DNA from: Mesorhizobium sp. M4B.F.Ca.ET.058.02.1.1
Lineage (GTDB): Bacteria; Pseudomonadota; Alphaproteobacteria; Rhizobiales; Rhizobiaceae
Assembly: GCF_003952505.1 (NCBI RefSeq)
Contig: NZ_CP034450.1
Span: 186,001 to 250,000 of the forward strand
Length of the DNA: 64,000 bases
Direction: 5' to 3'
Translations under genes and position numbers: made by a program
Notes under the pieces: generated by a model
What the model saw: the letters and a program-made list of their open reading frames with translations, nothing else
Told to the model about the DNA's origin: nothing
Databases searched by the model: none
Shown: piece by piece, positions 37,441-45,537 of the stretch
How positions within the stretch are numbered: position 1 is the stretch's first letter
Layout of the letters: each line of letters begins with the position of its first letter

Positions 37441-38631
37441 TCAGGCGGCTTCGGCAACTGGCACGGCGGCCGAGGCGCGGAAGTGCTGGATGGCGGCGCC
37501 GACGCCGGAGCCCGGCGCCAGCTTGACGCCGCAGTCGAGCAGCGTCAGCTCGGCGGCCGACAGCGAGGCCAGCACCATCACCTCGTTCAGCCAGCCGAGA
37601 TGGCCGATGCGGAACACTTTGCCGGCCACCTTGTTGAGGCCGCCGCCGAGCGATGTCTGGTAGGTCCCGTAGGCTCGCTTGACGACGTTGGCGCTGTCGA
37701 TGCCTTCGGGCACCAGGATGGCGCTGACCGTATCGGAGTGCCATTGCGGAGTCTTGGCGCACAGCTTCAGGCCCCAGGCGTCGACGGCCTTGCGCACGCC
37801 TCCAGCGAGGCGATGGTGGCGAGCGAAGATGTTCTCCAGCCCTTCCGCGGCGATCAGGTCGAGCGAGGCGCGAAGGCCACGCAGCAGTTGTGTGGCCGGC
37901 GTATAGGGGAAGTAGCCCGTATCGTTGACGCGGATCATGTCCTCGAAGGAGAAGTAACAACGCCGGTGGGTCGCGACCCGCGACGCGGCAAGCGCCTTCT
38001 GGCTGACCGACAGGAAGCCGAGGCCGGCCGGCAGCATGAAGCCTTTCTGCGAGCCGCTGACGGCGCAGTCGACGCCCCATTCTTCCTGACGGAAGTCGAT
38101 CGAGCCGATCGACGAGACGCCGTCGACGAAGAGCAGGGCAGGGTGGTTTGCGTCGTCGAGCACCGCGCGGCAGCCGGCGACATCGCTGGTGACGCCGGTC
38201 GCCGTCTCGTTCTGCGTGCAGAACACAGCCTTGATGCGGTGCGCCTTGTCGGCCTGCAGCCTCTCGGCATAGAGCTCGAGCGGGACGCCGGTTCCCCATT
38301 CGCAGTCGATGACGTCGACCTCGAAGCCGAGACGCTCGGCCATGTCGACCCACAGGTGCGAGAATTGGCCGAAGCGCGACATCAGCACCCGGTCACCGGG
38401 GCTGAGCACGTTGGTCATTGCCGATTCCCAGGCGCCGGTGCCGGACGACGGGTAGATGAAGACGCGGCCGGTCTCGTTCTTGAAGACCTTCTTGATGTCC
38501 TCGAACAGCGGCAAGGTCAGATCCGGGAACGAGGAGGCGCGCATGTCCTCCATCGGCAGGTTCATGGCCTGCCGGACCTGCTCCGGAATGTTGGTGGGTC
38601 CTGGAATGAAAAGATGGGTGAACCCAGCCAT
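37441..38631 (-). CDS. sgaA: Serine--glyoxylate aminotransferase
   Basis: 396-residue class V PLP aminotransferase that converts serine and glyoxylate to hydroxypyruvate and glycine, the entry step of the serine cycle. The N-terminus HLFIPGPTNIPEQVRQAMN, the PLP lysine in CAVSGSQKGFMLPAGLGFL and the C-terminal FRIGHLGWLNEVMVL are characteristic of SgaA/AGT. It has a strong ribosome site, GGAGGAG seven bases before ATG. It is the first structural gene of the block, 121 bases downstream of the regulator gene, with a palindrome in the gap. Confidence 0.95.
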   Translation of the reverse strand: MAGFTHLFIPGPTNIPEQVRQAMNLPMEDMRASSFPDLTLPLFEDIKKVFKNETGRVFIYPSSGTGAWESAMTNVLSPGDRVLMSRFGQFSHLWVDMAERLGFEVDVIDCEWGTGVPLELYAERLQADKAHRIKAVFCTQNETATGVTSDVAGCRAVLDDANHPALLFVDGVSSIGSIDFRQEEWGVDCAVSGSQKGFMLPAGLGFLSVSQKALAASRVATHRRCYFSFEDMIRVNDTGYFPYTPATQLLRGLRASLDLIAAEGLENIFARHHRLAGGVRKAVDAWGLKLCAKTPQWHSDTVSAILVPEGIDSANVVKRAYGTYQTSLGGGLNKVAGKVFRIGHLGWLNEVMVLASLSAAELTLLDCGVKLAPGSGVGAAIQHFRASAAVPVAEAA

Positions 38632-38726
38632 GCTCGAACTCCTCCGGTCGTTTGGGATGGTAGAGGAAGTGTCGTTTGGGTGGGCCTGAGCAACAACACT
38701 CTGGCGGGTAAGTTGTCACCGCGCGC

Positions 38727-38745
38727 GGGTAGGCCCAGCCTACCC
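38727..38745. promoter_or_regulatory. Palindrome with CCTACCC half-sites between regulator and sgaA
   Basis: Perfect inverted repeat GGGTAGGC / GCCTACCC around CCA, with a third half-site (CCTACCC, 38752-38758) seven bases on. It is about 95-115 bases upstream of the sgaA start and 8 bases after the regulator stop. No T-run follows on the minus strand, so an operator is more likely than an intrinsic terminator, though a structured attenuator is possible. Confidence 0.5.
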
Positions 38746-38752
38746 GGTCGTC

Positions 38753-39478
38753 CTACCCGAAAGGCGATTTGGGCGCGCGGCGCTTCTCGCTCGAATAAAG
38801 CGCGACCGCCATGGCGCGGTTGCGGACGTCGAGCTTGTCGTAGAGATTCTTGAGGTGATACTTCACCGTATTCTCGGAAATCCCGGTTCGCGTTGCGATC
38901 TGCAGATTGGTCCATCCGTCAGAAAGCACCGCCAGGAGCTCACGCTCGCGCACGGTGAGCTGGGCCAACGGCGTGTCATTGACCTTGTTGATGTCGATGT
39001 AAGGGATGCAGATGCGGCCATGCGCCACCGCCAGGATGGTCTCGAAGATGATCGGCGGATCATCGAACTGGAAGCAATAGCCCTGGGCGCCGAGCCGCAC
39101 GCACTGCTTGAGGATGCCGATGTCATGGTCGTTGGAAAAGACGGTGATGCGCACGTCGAGCTTGCGGCTCTGGACTTCGGCCAGGATGTCGGCACCGTCC
39201 ATGTCGGAGAGCTTCCAGCCGATGACGGCGACGTCGAATTCAGGTTCCGCAGCCAAGTCCAGGAATTGCTTGCCGCTCTGCACCGAAGCCACGAGTTCGA
39301 AGCGGCCGTCGCATTCCAGCATTTCACGAAGGGCCGAGACGACGAGCGGATTGCGTTCGGCGACGATCACGCGAACGCGTCGCTCCTCAATTGACCCGTT
39401 TCCTCTCTCCGGCTTCGTCGTCAAGGGTTTCCGGTTTTTCTCTTTGCGGCCGGGGCGAGCCCGATCGTGGTCCTGCAT
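38753..39478 (-). CDS. LuxR/NarL-type regulator with degenerate receiver domain
   Basis: 241-residue protein: a response-regulator-like receiver (about residues 35-150) and a LuxR helix-turn-helix near the C-terminus (LTVRERELLAVLSDGWTNLQ, then TGISENTVKYHLKNLYDKLD). The receiver lacks key residues: the acidic pocket reads VIVAERNP instead of a DD pair, and the phosphoacceptor region reads FDVAVIGWKLSDMDG, with Gly where Asp is expected. It is therefore probably not phosphorylated. It lies just upstream of sgaA on the same strand and is a likely regulator of the serine-cycle genes. The start is uncertain: the ATG at 39478 has no clear ribosome site and gives a 30-residue basic extension. Confidence 0.85.
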   Translation of the reverse strand: MQDHDRARPGRKEKNRKPLTTKPERGNGSIEERRVRVIVAERNPLVVSALREMLECDGRFELVASVQSGKQFLDLAAEPEFDVAVIGWKLSDMDGADILAEVQSRKLDVRITVFSNDHDIGILKQCVRLGAQGYCFQFDDPPIIFETILAVAHGRICIPYIDINKVNDTPLAQLTVRERELLAVLSDGWTNLQIATRTGISENTVKYHLKNLYDKLDVRNRAMAVALYSSEKRRAPKSPFG

Positions 39479-39813
39479 TCTGACAATTCTGCCGCAACCG
39501 CGCGGGCGTGCTCTTTCCCCAGCGACATGCGCTGTCGCGTCGCCTGAAGCCGGACCGGCATCCTCTTTTGGTGGAATCGGCTTTTTCGGTGGTTACCGGA
39601 CGATGTCTCCTACCAACGGAATTGATCGGGCGGGAAAGAGCGTATTTCGTTTGATATACCCGGGCGTTAGAGCGATAGGTTCGCAAATCGAATCGTGCTG
39701 CCGAACCATCATTCTTTCGCGCGTCGGATTTCCCAAATGCGGTTTCCCCTTTGGGTTCGATGCTCTAGACCTGAACTCTAGCTTTTCCGGAATCCTGACG
39801 GCGGGAGGCGCTG
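39479..39813. other. Intergenic region between divergent regulator and mgtE
   Basis: 335 bases that must hold both divergent promoters. No convincing -35/-10 pair, riboswitch or terminator was recognised. A small inverted repeat CTAGA/TCTAG (39766-39782) lies about 35 bases before the mgtE start. No M-box or other magnesium sensor was seen. Confidence 0.4.
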
Positions 39814-41232
39814 GTGGAAGCCCAGGACAATCAGACGACCGACGCCAGGCCGCATGAGGAGGCCCACGCCGACATCTATGGCGAGGACGGCGCCGTCCTG
39901 TCGTCCTTCCTGGCCCATGTCGGCGCGGCCATCGCCGACCGCGACACGCTGACCCTCAAGCGTGACGTCGGCGACCTGCACCAGTCGGAGCTTGGCGACC
40001 TGCTCGAGGCGCTGCATCCGGAGCAGCGCCGCGCGCTGGTCGAACTGCTCGGTTCCGACTTCGACTTCTCCGCGCTGACCGAGGTCGACGAGGCGATCCG
40101 CCTCGACATCGTCGACAATCTGCCGAACGAGCAAATCGCGCAGGCGGTGCAGGAGCTCGATTCCGACGACGCGGTCTACATTCTGGAGGACCTCGACCAG
40201 GAGGACCAGGACGAGATCCTGTCGCAACTGCCGTTCACCGAGCGCATCAGGCTCAGGCGCTCGCTCGACTATCCGGAGGAGTCGGCCGGTCGGCGCATGC
40301 AGACGGAATTCGTCGCCGTGCCGCCGTTCTGGACTATCGGCCAGACCATCGACTACATGCGCGAGGACAACAACCTTCCCGACCGCTTCAGCCAGATATT
40401 CGTCATCGATCCGAGCTTCAAGCTCGTCGGCGCCATCGACCTGGACCAGATCTTGCGCACCAAGCGGGCGGTGAAGGTCGAGGACGTCATGCATGAGACG
40501 AGGCATGCCATCCCCGCCACCATGGACCAGGAAGAGGCGGCGCGGGAATTCGAGCAATACGACCTGTTGTCTGCCGCGGTGGTCGATGAGAACGAGCGGC
40601 TGGTCGGCGTGCTCACCATCGACGACGTCGTCGACGTCATCCAGCAGGAGGCCGAGGAGGACCTTCTGCGCATGGGCGGCGTCGGCGACGAGGAACTGTC
40701 CGACACGGTGCTCGCGACCTCGCGCTCGCGCGTGCCGTGGCTGCTGGTCAACCTTCTGACGGCCTTCCTCGCGGCCTCGGTAATCGGCCTGTTCGACCAG
40801 ACGATCGAGCATATCGTTGCGCTGGCCGTGCTCATGCCGATCGTGGCCGGCATGGGCGGCAATGCCGGCTCGCAAACGATGACCGTCACCGTGCGCGCGC
40901 TGGCGACGAAGGATATCGACATCTACAACGCCGCCCGCATTATTCGCCGCGAAGTCGGCGTCGGCCTCATCAACGGCATCGTGTTCGCGGTGCTGATCGG
41001 CATCGTCGCGGCGGCATGGTTTCGCGACCCCAATCTGGGCGGCATCATTGCGGCGGCGATGATCATCAACATGTTCGCGGCGGCGCTGGCCGGCATCCTG
41101 ATCCCGCTGCTGCTCGACCGCTTCAAGATCGATCCGGCGGTGGCGTCGGCCGTCTTCGTCACCACGGTCACCGACTGCGTTGGCTTCTTCGCCTTTCTGG
41201 GCTTGGCCACCTGGTGGTTCGCCGTACCCTGA
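39814..41232 (+). CDS. mgtE: Magnesium transporter MgtE
   Basis: 472-residue Mg2+ channel. An N-terminal MgtE superhelical domain (LGDLLEALHPEQRRALVELL, LDSDDAVYILEDLDQED) is followed by two CBS domains (about residues 145-275, EDVMHETRHAIP, VGVLTIDDVVDVI) and five C-terminal membrane helices with the pore signature VLMPIVAGMGGNAGSQTMTV. The start is GTG at 39814 with GGGAGG eight bases upstream. CBS domains gate the pore by Mg2+ in known structures. It precedes a MerR regulator but is probably not in operon with it. Confidence 0.95.
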   Translation: MEAQDNQTTDARPHEEAHADIYGEDGAVLSSFLAHVGAAIADRDTLTLKRDVGDLHQSELGDLLEALHPEQRRALVELLGSDFDFSALTEVDEAIRLDIVDNLPNEQIAQAVQELDSDDAVYILEDLDQEDQDEILSQLPFTERIRLRRSLDYPEESAGRRMQTEFVAVPPFWTIGQTIDYMREDNNLPDRFSQIFVIDPSFKLVGAIDLDQILRTKRAVKVEDVMHETRHAIPATMDQEEAAREFEQYDLLSAAVVDENERLVGVLTIDDVVDVIQQEAEEDLLRMGGVGDEELSDTVLATSRSRVPWLLVNLLTAFLAASVIGLFDQTIEHIVALAVLMPIVAGMGGNAGSQTMTVTVRALATKDIDIYNAARIIRREVGVGLINGIVFAVLIGIVAAAWFRDPNLGGIIAAAMIINMFAAALAGILIPLLLDRFKIDPAVASAVFVTTVTDCVGFFAFLGLATWWFAVP

Positions 41233-41240
41233 AGGCGCAA

Positions 41241-41256
41241 TTGACTTTTACGTAAA
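41241..41256 (+). promoter_or_regulatory. Probable MerR operator/promoter
   Basis: TTGACT (41241-41246) followed at once by the perfect palindrome TTTACGTAAA (41247-41256), about 100 bases before the MerR gene. A palindrome placed between -35 and -10 is the usual MerR-family arrangement, and TACGTAAA-type sites are known for LiuR-like regulators. Autoregulation is inferred. Confidence 0.5.
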
Positions 41257-41357
41257 TGCCGTGCGAGGTTCGGCCGGCTTCCATTCGATTCCGCTCATGG
41301 AACGGAGGCGAGGGCGACGCCACCGGACGGCGCCCAGTACCGGCATCGGGAGCAACA

Positions 41358-41744
41358 ATGCGGGAATACTACACGATCACCGAACTGACCCGCGAATTCG
41401 ACGTGTCGACGCGCACGCTGCGCTTCTACGAGGACGAGGGCCTGGTGCAGCCGGTGCGGCGCGGCCGCACGAGGCTGTTCCGCCCGTCCGACCGGCATCT
41501 GATCCGCCAGATCATGCGGGGAAAAAGGCTCGGCTTCTCGATCAACGAGATCCGCGAAATCATCCAGATGTACAAGGAGCCGCCCGGCGAGGTCGGCCAG
41601 CTCAAGCTGATGATCAAGCGCATTGAGGAAAAGCGCGAGGATCTCAGGCAGAAGCGGCGCGACCTGGAAGAAACGCTGGCCGAGCTCGACCAGGCGGAAG
41701 AATCCTGCGTCGAGCGTCTGGTGGAGCTCGGCGTAAACACCTGA
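41358..41744 (+). CDS. MerR family transcriptional regulator (LiuR-like)
   Basis: 128-residue regulator. The N-terminal MerR helix-turn-helix reads YYTITELTREFDVSTRTLRF and YEDEGLVQPVRRGRTRLF, followed by the second wing and a C-terminal coiled coil (KRIEEKREDLRQKRRDLEET). There is no metal-binding cysteine cluster; the single Cys near the end (EESCVERL) does not make a metal site. Sequence style resembles LiuR/PsrA-type MerR proteins that control branched-chain amino-acid or fatty-acid degradation. The ATG at 41358 is chosen; 34 upstream in-frame codons are not supported. The target genes are not in this window. Confidence 0.88.
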   Translation: MREYYTITELTREFDVSTRTLRFYEDEGLVQPVRRGRTRLFRPSDRHLIRQIMRGKRLGFSINEIREIIQMYKEPPGEVGQLKLMIKRIEEKREDLRQKRRDLEETLAELDQAEESCVERLVELGVNT

Positions 41745-41765
41745 ACTCAGTGGGGTACCTCCGGC

Positions 41766-42242
41766 TCAAATCCAGCGCCGCACCCGCTTGGCGTAGTCGC
41801 GGTATTTCTTGCCGAATTTAGCCGCCAGCACCTTCTCCTCCTTTTCGACCGCCAGCTTCTGCGTGGCGAACGCGGCGACGAAGGCGAACAGCAGGAACCA
41901 GGCGATCCCGGTGATGAAGGCGACGCCGATCAACAGCAGCGTGTTGGCAAGATACATCGGATTGCGGGTGATCGAGAACGGGCCCGATGTGACGAGATGG
42001 TCCGGCACCGCGTTCGGATTGAACGTCGTCTTCGCTCGCAGCATGACCCGGATCGCCGTGAACCAGAGCGCGGCGACAAAGAACAGCGCCACCCAGCCGG
42101 CGGCAAACAGGAGGTCGCCGAGGAGATCGCCGATCCACGGCAGCGGAAAGAAGAGGCCGAGCACGACGCTGGCGGCGATGGCGATGACGTAGATCAGCGG
42201 CGGCCACGGGATGAGCCCGGGTTTCGGCTGACTGTCGGTCAT
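41766..42242 (-). CDS. Isoprenylcysteine carboxyl methyltransferase-like membrane protein
   Basis: 158-residue membrane protein of the ICMT/PEMT-like methyltransferase group. It has four hydrophobic helices and the SAM-binding signature VTSGPFSITRNPMYLANTLL plus the C-terminal EEKVLAAKFGKKYRDYAKRV. In bacteria these proteins methylate lipids or unknown small molecules; no substrate can be assigned. ATG at 42242 (MTDSQPKPGLIPWPPL) overlaps the stop of the upstream DUF1624 gene by four bases, so the two are co-translated. Confidence 0.85.
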   Translation of the reverse strand: MTDSQPKPGLIPWPPLIYVIAIAASVVLGLFFPLPWIGDLLGDLLFAAGWVALFFVAALWFTAIRVMLRAKTTFNPNAVPDHLVTSGPFSITRNPMYLANTLLLIGVAFITGIAWFLLFAFVAAFATQKLAVEKEEKVLAAKFGKKYRDYAKRVRRWI

Positions 42243-43252
42243 TGCTGTCCTCCCTCCATCGCGCTGTCGGTGCTCGCCGTGCAAGCGCCGGCGAGCTCGG
42301 CGAGATGCGCCTTGAACCCCGGTGTCTGGTCGCCCTTGTAGAGCCTGTCCAGTATCCCTTCGCCCTGCAGCGTACCCAGCATGCAGCCACAATAGCTCGT
42401 ACAGAATTTGCTGTCGCGCTGCTGTTCACAGGATATCTGGCAGGATTTGAGGAAGCTGGCGTCCTGGTCCAGCGGCGCCGCCGGCATCACCTGCGAAAAC
42501 AGCCAGACCGAACCGAACAGCAGTGGCTGATGGATCAGATAGAAGGCGAGGCTGTGGCGGCCGATGAAGACCAGCGGGTTCGACCAGCGGCCGGGCGCCA
42601 ATTTCGCCAGCCTGGCAAGCAGGCCGCAGGTGGAAGCGAGTTTCGCCGCGGCAATGCCCAACAGCACGGCGCCGAACCATGGGAAGAGCGGCACATAGTC
42701 GTTGGAGCGCGGGTTGGTCGCCGACAGGCCGACCCACCACAGCGCCGGATGGTCGAAGGCTTCCGAGCGCAGATAGAGCGGGGCGGCGATCACAAGCGCC
42801 GCGACGGCGATGGTCAGCAGCGAGGGCAATCGCAGGAAGGCGAGGCCGAGCAGGGATGCGAGCGCGATCTCGTGCAATATGCCGAAGAAGATGAAGCCAT
42901 CCGGCGTGGCGATGCGAGTGATCAACGAAATGGCCAGCGCCGCCACGGCGACCATGGCAAAGCGCTTCCAGAAGCCCGGCCAACGGATCTGCCTTCCATG
43001 GGCGAGGAACAGGCTGACGCCGACCAGGAACAGGAAGGTCGAGGCGATGCAGCGCGCGTAGATCTTCCACCAGCCGAAGGCGGTGAGGCCGGGATCGGCA
43101 TAGCCGAAATTCTCGAGGTCCCAGGTGAAATGGTAGCTCGCCATGGCCAGCAGGGCCAAGCCGCGCACGATGTCGATGGCGACGATGCGTCCTTGCTTCG
43201 GCGTGTCCTGAACAGGTTCGGCCGGCGATTGAAGGCTCATCGTGTCTCGCAT
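42239..43252 (-). CDS. DUF1624 / heparan-alpha-glucosaminide acetyltransferase-like membrane protein with Cys-rich tail
   Basis: 337-residue membrane protein of the acyltransferase-like DUF1624 family. The family signature is RIVAIDIVRGLALLAMASYHFTWDL (read as RIVAIDIVRGLALL then MASYHFTWD), followed by about seven further helices and the conserved FIGRHSLAFYLIHQPLLFGS. The last 70 residues or so are unusual, a soluble tail with five cysteines (SCQISCEQQRDSKFC, then YCGCMLG). Function in bacteria is unknown; acetylation of cell-envelope sugars is a guess from the eukaryotic relative. It is coupled to the downstream ICMT-like gene. Confidence 0.85.
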   Translation of the reverse strand: MRDTMSLQSPAEPVQDTPKQGRIVAIDIVRGLALLAMASYHFTWDLENFGYADPGLTAFGWWKIYARCIASTFLFLVGVSLFLAHGRQIRWPGFWKRFAMVAVAALAISLITRIATPDGFIFFGILHEIALASLLGLAFLRLPSLLTIAVAALVIAAPLYLRSEAFDHPALWWVGLSATNPRSNDYVPLFPWFGAVLLGIAAAKLASTCGLLARLAKLAPGRWSNPLVFIGRHSLAFYLIHQPLLFGSVWLFSQVMPAAPLDQDASFLKSCQISCEQQRDSKFCTSYCGCMLGTLQGEGILDRLYKGDQTPGFKAHLAELAGACTASTDSAMEGGQQ

Positions 43253-43456
43253 TCCGATTCAGTGATACCAAACGACTATCATGGTTCAGCCAGACAAAAG
43301 AAGGCGGGACCTCTGTCGCCTGGTATCAAGCTGCCCGCCGTTTTCTTTCGAGCGGTTCGAGGGCCGGCCGTGAGCCTGGGTTCAGCGTTCGCCACGCGCG
43401 CGGGCTGCCGGCGGCGGCCGTGGCTTTGTCACCTGGCGGCATCTGCCGAAGTCGCT

Positions 43457-44635
43457 CTAGGGTTTGGGCGAAAATGCCTGATGCCGCGCGCGCACCCATT
43501 CGTGGAAACGGTGCAGGTCGTACTCCTCCGGCATCAGCACACCGGCCTCGTGGCGCATCGAACGCAGGCCCTTCTGGTTGACCTCGCAGATCGCCGCGTC
43601 CTCTTCCAGCACCTGCCTGCCAAAGGCGACGATGTTGTCGATGTCGGCTTCCGGCGAGGCGAGCGCTTCGGCCGGGAACAGCCATTCGGCTGACAGTTCC
43701 GTCTGCTCGGGGCCGAGCGGCACAAGCCGCACGGTGCGCACATAGTCGACATGGCCGACGATGAACATCGACGGCAGGCTTGTGGCGTAGGTCTGGCCGG
43801 CGGCGCATTCGGCCGGCGTCAGGCCGGCAAACACCGGGCCGTGCGCGCGGCCGTCGCGCGACCAGGTCTCGGCGCCGGCTCGGAGGCCGCCGGAATATTC
43901 CGGCGCGTCATTGTCGGCGTGGCGCGCCCATTCTGGATCGTCGTGCCTCGTCATCAGGCCACGGCCATACATCGGCACCAGCCGCGACAGGTCCTTGTGG
44001 ACGCCAGGGCAATGCAGGCACTCGTTGAAATTCTCCCAGAAGATCTTCCAGTTGCAGTTCATGACCTTGCGCAGCGCATGGCCGGTGACCAGCGTCTCCA
44101 GCGGCCAGTTGGCGAGATTGCCGGAAGCTCTGTCGAACGAAGCTTCCGCCGAGCCGGCGGCATCTTCGGCGAGGTTGATGAAGACGAAGCCGCGCCACAC
44201 CGACAGCGCCACGCCATAGAGCGGGTAGTCTGCCTTGTCGAAGCCTTCGGGCAGCGACTTCGACGGCACGCGCACGAGATCGCCGCGCAGCGAATAGGAC
44301 CAGGCGTGGTAGGGGCAGGTCAGCAGCCTGGCCTTCAGCCTTCCCTCGCTCTCCTGGCAAAGCTGCGAGCCGCGATGCCGGCAGGTGTTGTGGAAGGCGC
44401 GCAATTCGCCGGCCTCGTCGCGCAGCACCACGATCTCCTGCGTGCCGACGCGGAATGTCCTGAAAGCCAGCGGCTGGGCAAGATCGGCCTCACGGCAGAC
44501 CAGCAGCCAGCTTTTGTACCAGATCGCGTCGAGGTCACGACCGTGGGCCCCGGCATCCCAATAGGCCGACGACGGCAGCGTCGGCGCAAGCCTGGTCAGG
44601 CCGGTGTAGAGGTCGTCGCTCGGTTTGGGCTGCAT
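43457..44635 (-). CDS. Rieske non-heme iron oxygenase alpha subunit (betaine/stachydrine demethylase type)
   Basis: 392-residue ring-hydroxylating-dioxygenase-type oxygenase. The Rieske [2Fe-2S] site is CRHRG...CPYHAW (about residues 90-110). The mononuclear iron region reads NCNWKIFWENFNECLHCPGV followed by HKDLSRL. This sequence style and length are those of rhizobial oxygenases acting on quaternary amines (GbcA glycine betaine monooxygenase, Stc2 stachydrine demethylase, carnitine oxygenase) rather than aromatics. ATG at 44635 has GGGAG upstream. No reductase gene is adjacent, so electrons must come from elsewhere. The substrate is inferred. Confidence 0.85.
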   Translation of the reverse strand: MQPKPSDDLYTGLTRLAPTLPSSAYWDAGAHGRDLDAIWYKSWLLVCREADLAQPLAFRTFRVGTQEIVVLRDEAGELRAFHNTCRHRGSQLCQESEGRLKARLLTCPYHAWSYSLRGDLVRVPSKSLPEGFDKADYPLYGVALSVWRGFVFINLAEDAAGSAEASFDRASGNLANWPLETLVTGHALRKVMNCNWKIFWENFNECLHCPGVHKDLSRLVPMYGRGLMTRHDDPEWARHADNDAPEYSGGLRAGAETWSRDGRAHGPVFAGLTPAECAAGQTYATSLPSMFIVGHVDYVRTVRLVPLGPEQTELSAEWLFPAEALASPEADIDNIVAFGRQVLEEDAAICEVNQKGLRSMRHEAGVLMPEEYDLHRFHEWVRARHQAFSPKP

Positions 44636-44767
44636 AGGCGGCTCCCTGAATGGTCCAGCCGACACCCGGGCAGGATGTTTGTCAATCGCTCGCGCCGTGG
44701 CCATTGTGGCACGCAATCGCCGCCCCTAAGGTCGGCGCTTCACAAGTCGGGTGCCCAGGGACAGTTC

Positions 44768-45460
44768 ATGCCGCCAAGGACAATGTCGCTCACCGAGGAG
44801 CTGGTCGCGCGCTGCTTTCGCGTCGTCGAGGACAGCGGGCCTGATCCCAACGCGATGCATCTGGACGATGCCGACTATGATGCGATGCTGGACACGCTGG
44901 AGGCTGAGCTGCCTGGCAGCGAGCCGCTCTGGCTGTTCGGCTACGGGTCGCTGATCTGGAAGCCCGAGATCGACCATGTCGAAGAGCGGGTAGCGGTCGC
45001 GCGCGGCTGGCACAGATCCTTCTGCATGAAGATGACGCGCTGGCGCGGCACCAGGGAGCAGCCTGGCCTGATGATGGCGCTGGACCGGGGCGGGCAGTGC
45101 AAGGGCGTCGCCTTCAGGCTTGGCGATGCCGACCGGCGCCAGCAGCTCGACAAGGTCTTGCGGCGCGAGGTGACGCTGAAGCCGACCAGCTACCATCCGC
45201 GCCTGCTCAACCTTTCGAGCGATGGTGGCACGTTGCGGGCGCTGGCCTTCGTCATCAACCGCAAGGGCACAACCTATGCCGGCCCGCTTGAGGAAAAAGA
45301 GGTGGTCGAAAGGCTGGCGACGTCCTGCGGGCACTGGGGATCGGGCGCAGACTATCTTTACAACACGGTGAAGAACCTGGAGCAGCGCGGCATCCATGAC
45401 AGCCATCTGTGGCGGCTGCAGCATCTGGTTGCTGAACGAATTGCCGCGTCGGACAGCTAG
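44768..45460 (+). CDS. Gamma-glutamylcyclotransferase (ChaC-like)
   Basis: 230-residue ChaC-type enzyme that degrades glutathione to 5-oxoproline and Cys-Gly. Visible motifs: the substrate loop WLFGYGSLIWKPE, the RSFCMKMTRWRGT block and GPLEEKEVVERLATSCGHWG near the C-terminus. The catalytic Glu is probably in the EQPG or downstream region by family knowledge. The ATG at 44768 (MPPRTMSLTEELVARCFR) follows GGGACAG; an ATG at 44783 is an alternative. It is divergent from the Rieske gene, with a 132-base shared promoter region. Confidence 0.9.
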   Translation: MPPRTMSLTEELVARCFRVVEDSGPDPNAMHLDDADYDAMLDTLEAELPGSEPLWLFGYGSLIWKPEIDHVEERVAVARGWHRSFCMKMTRWRGTREQPGLMMALDRGGQCKGVAFRLGDADRRQQLDKVLRREVTLKPTSYHPRLLNLSSDGGTLRALAFVINRKGTTYAGPLEEKEVVERLATSCGHWGSGADYLYNTVKNLEQRGIHDSHLWRLQHLVAERIAASDS

Positions 45461-45537
45461 GCCCGGTGGCGCATTTGCGCTGGTGGCCGCCGGAATTTGG
45501 TTTGCCGGGCGCGACGATTCTGCCTATAGTCCTGCCG

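Noticed and set aside
38727..38745. Palindrome as an intrinsic terminator of the LuxR-type gene
   Set aside because: The stem is GC-rich and well placed, but no T-run follows it on the minus strand; an operator or attenuator is preferred.
35245..38853. 1202-codon open frame on the plus strand antisense to sgaA-mcl-mtkA-mtkB
   Set aside because: It is the mirror frame of high-GC genes with strong family motifs on the minus strand; the translation is Asp/Arg/His-rich with no recognisable domain and no ribosome site.
43751..44767. Extension of the ChaC frame back through the Rieske gene
   Set aside because: This part is antisense to a gene with an intact Rieske motif; ChaC proteins start near 44768.
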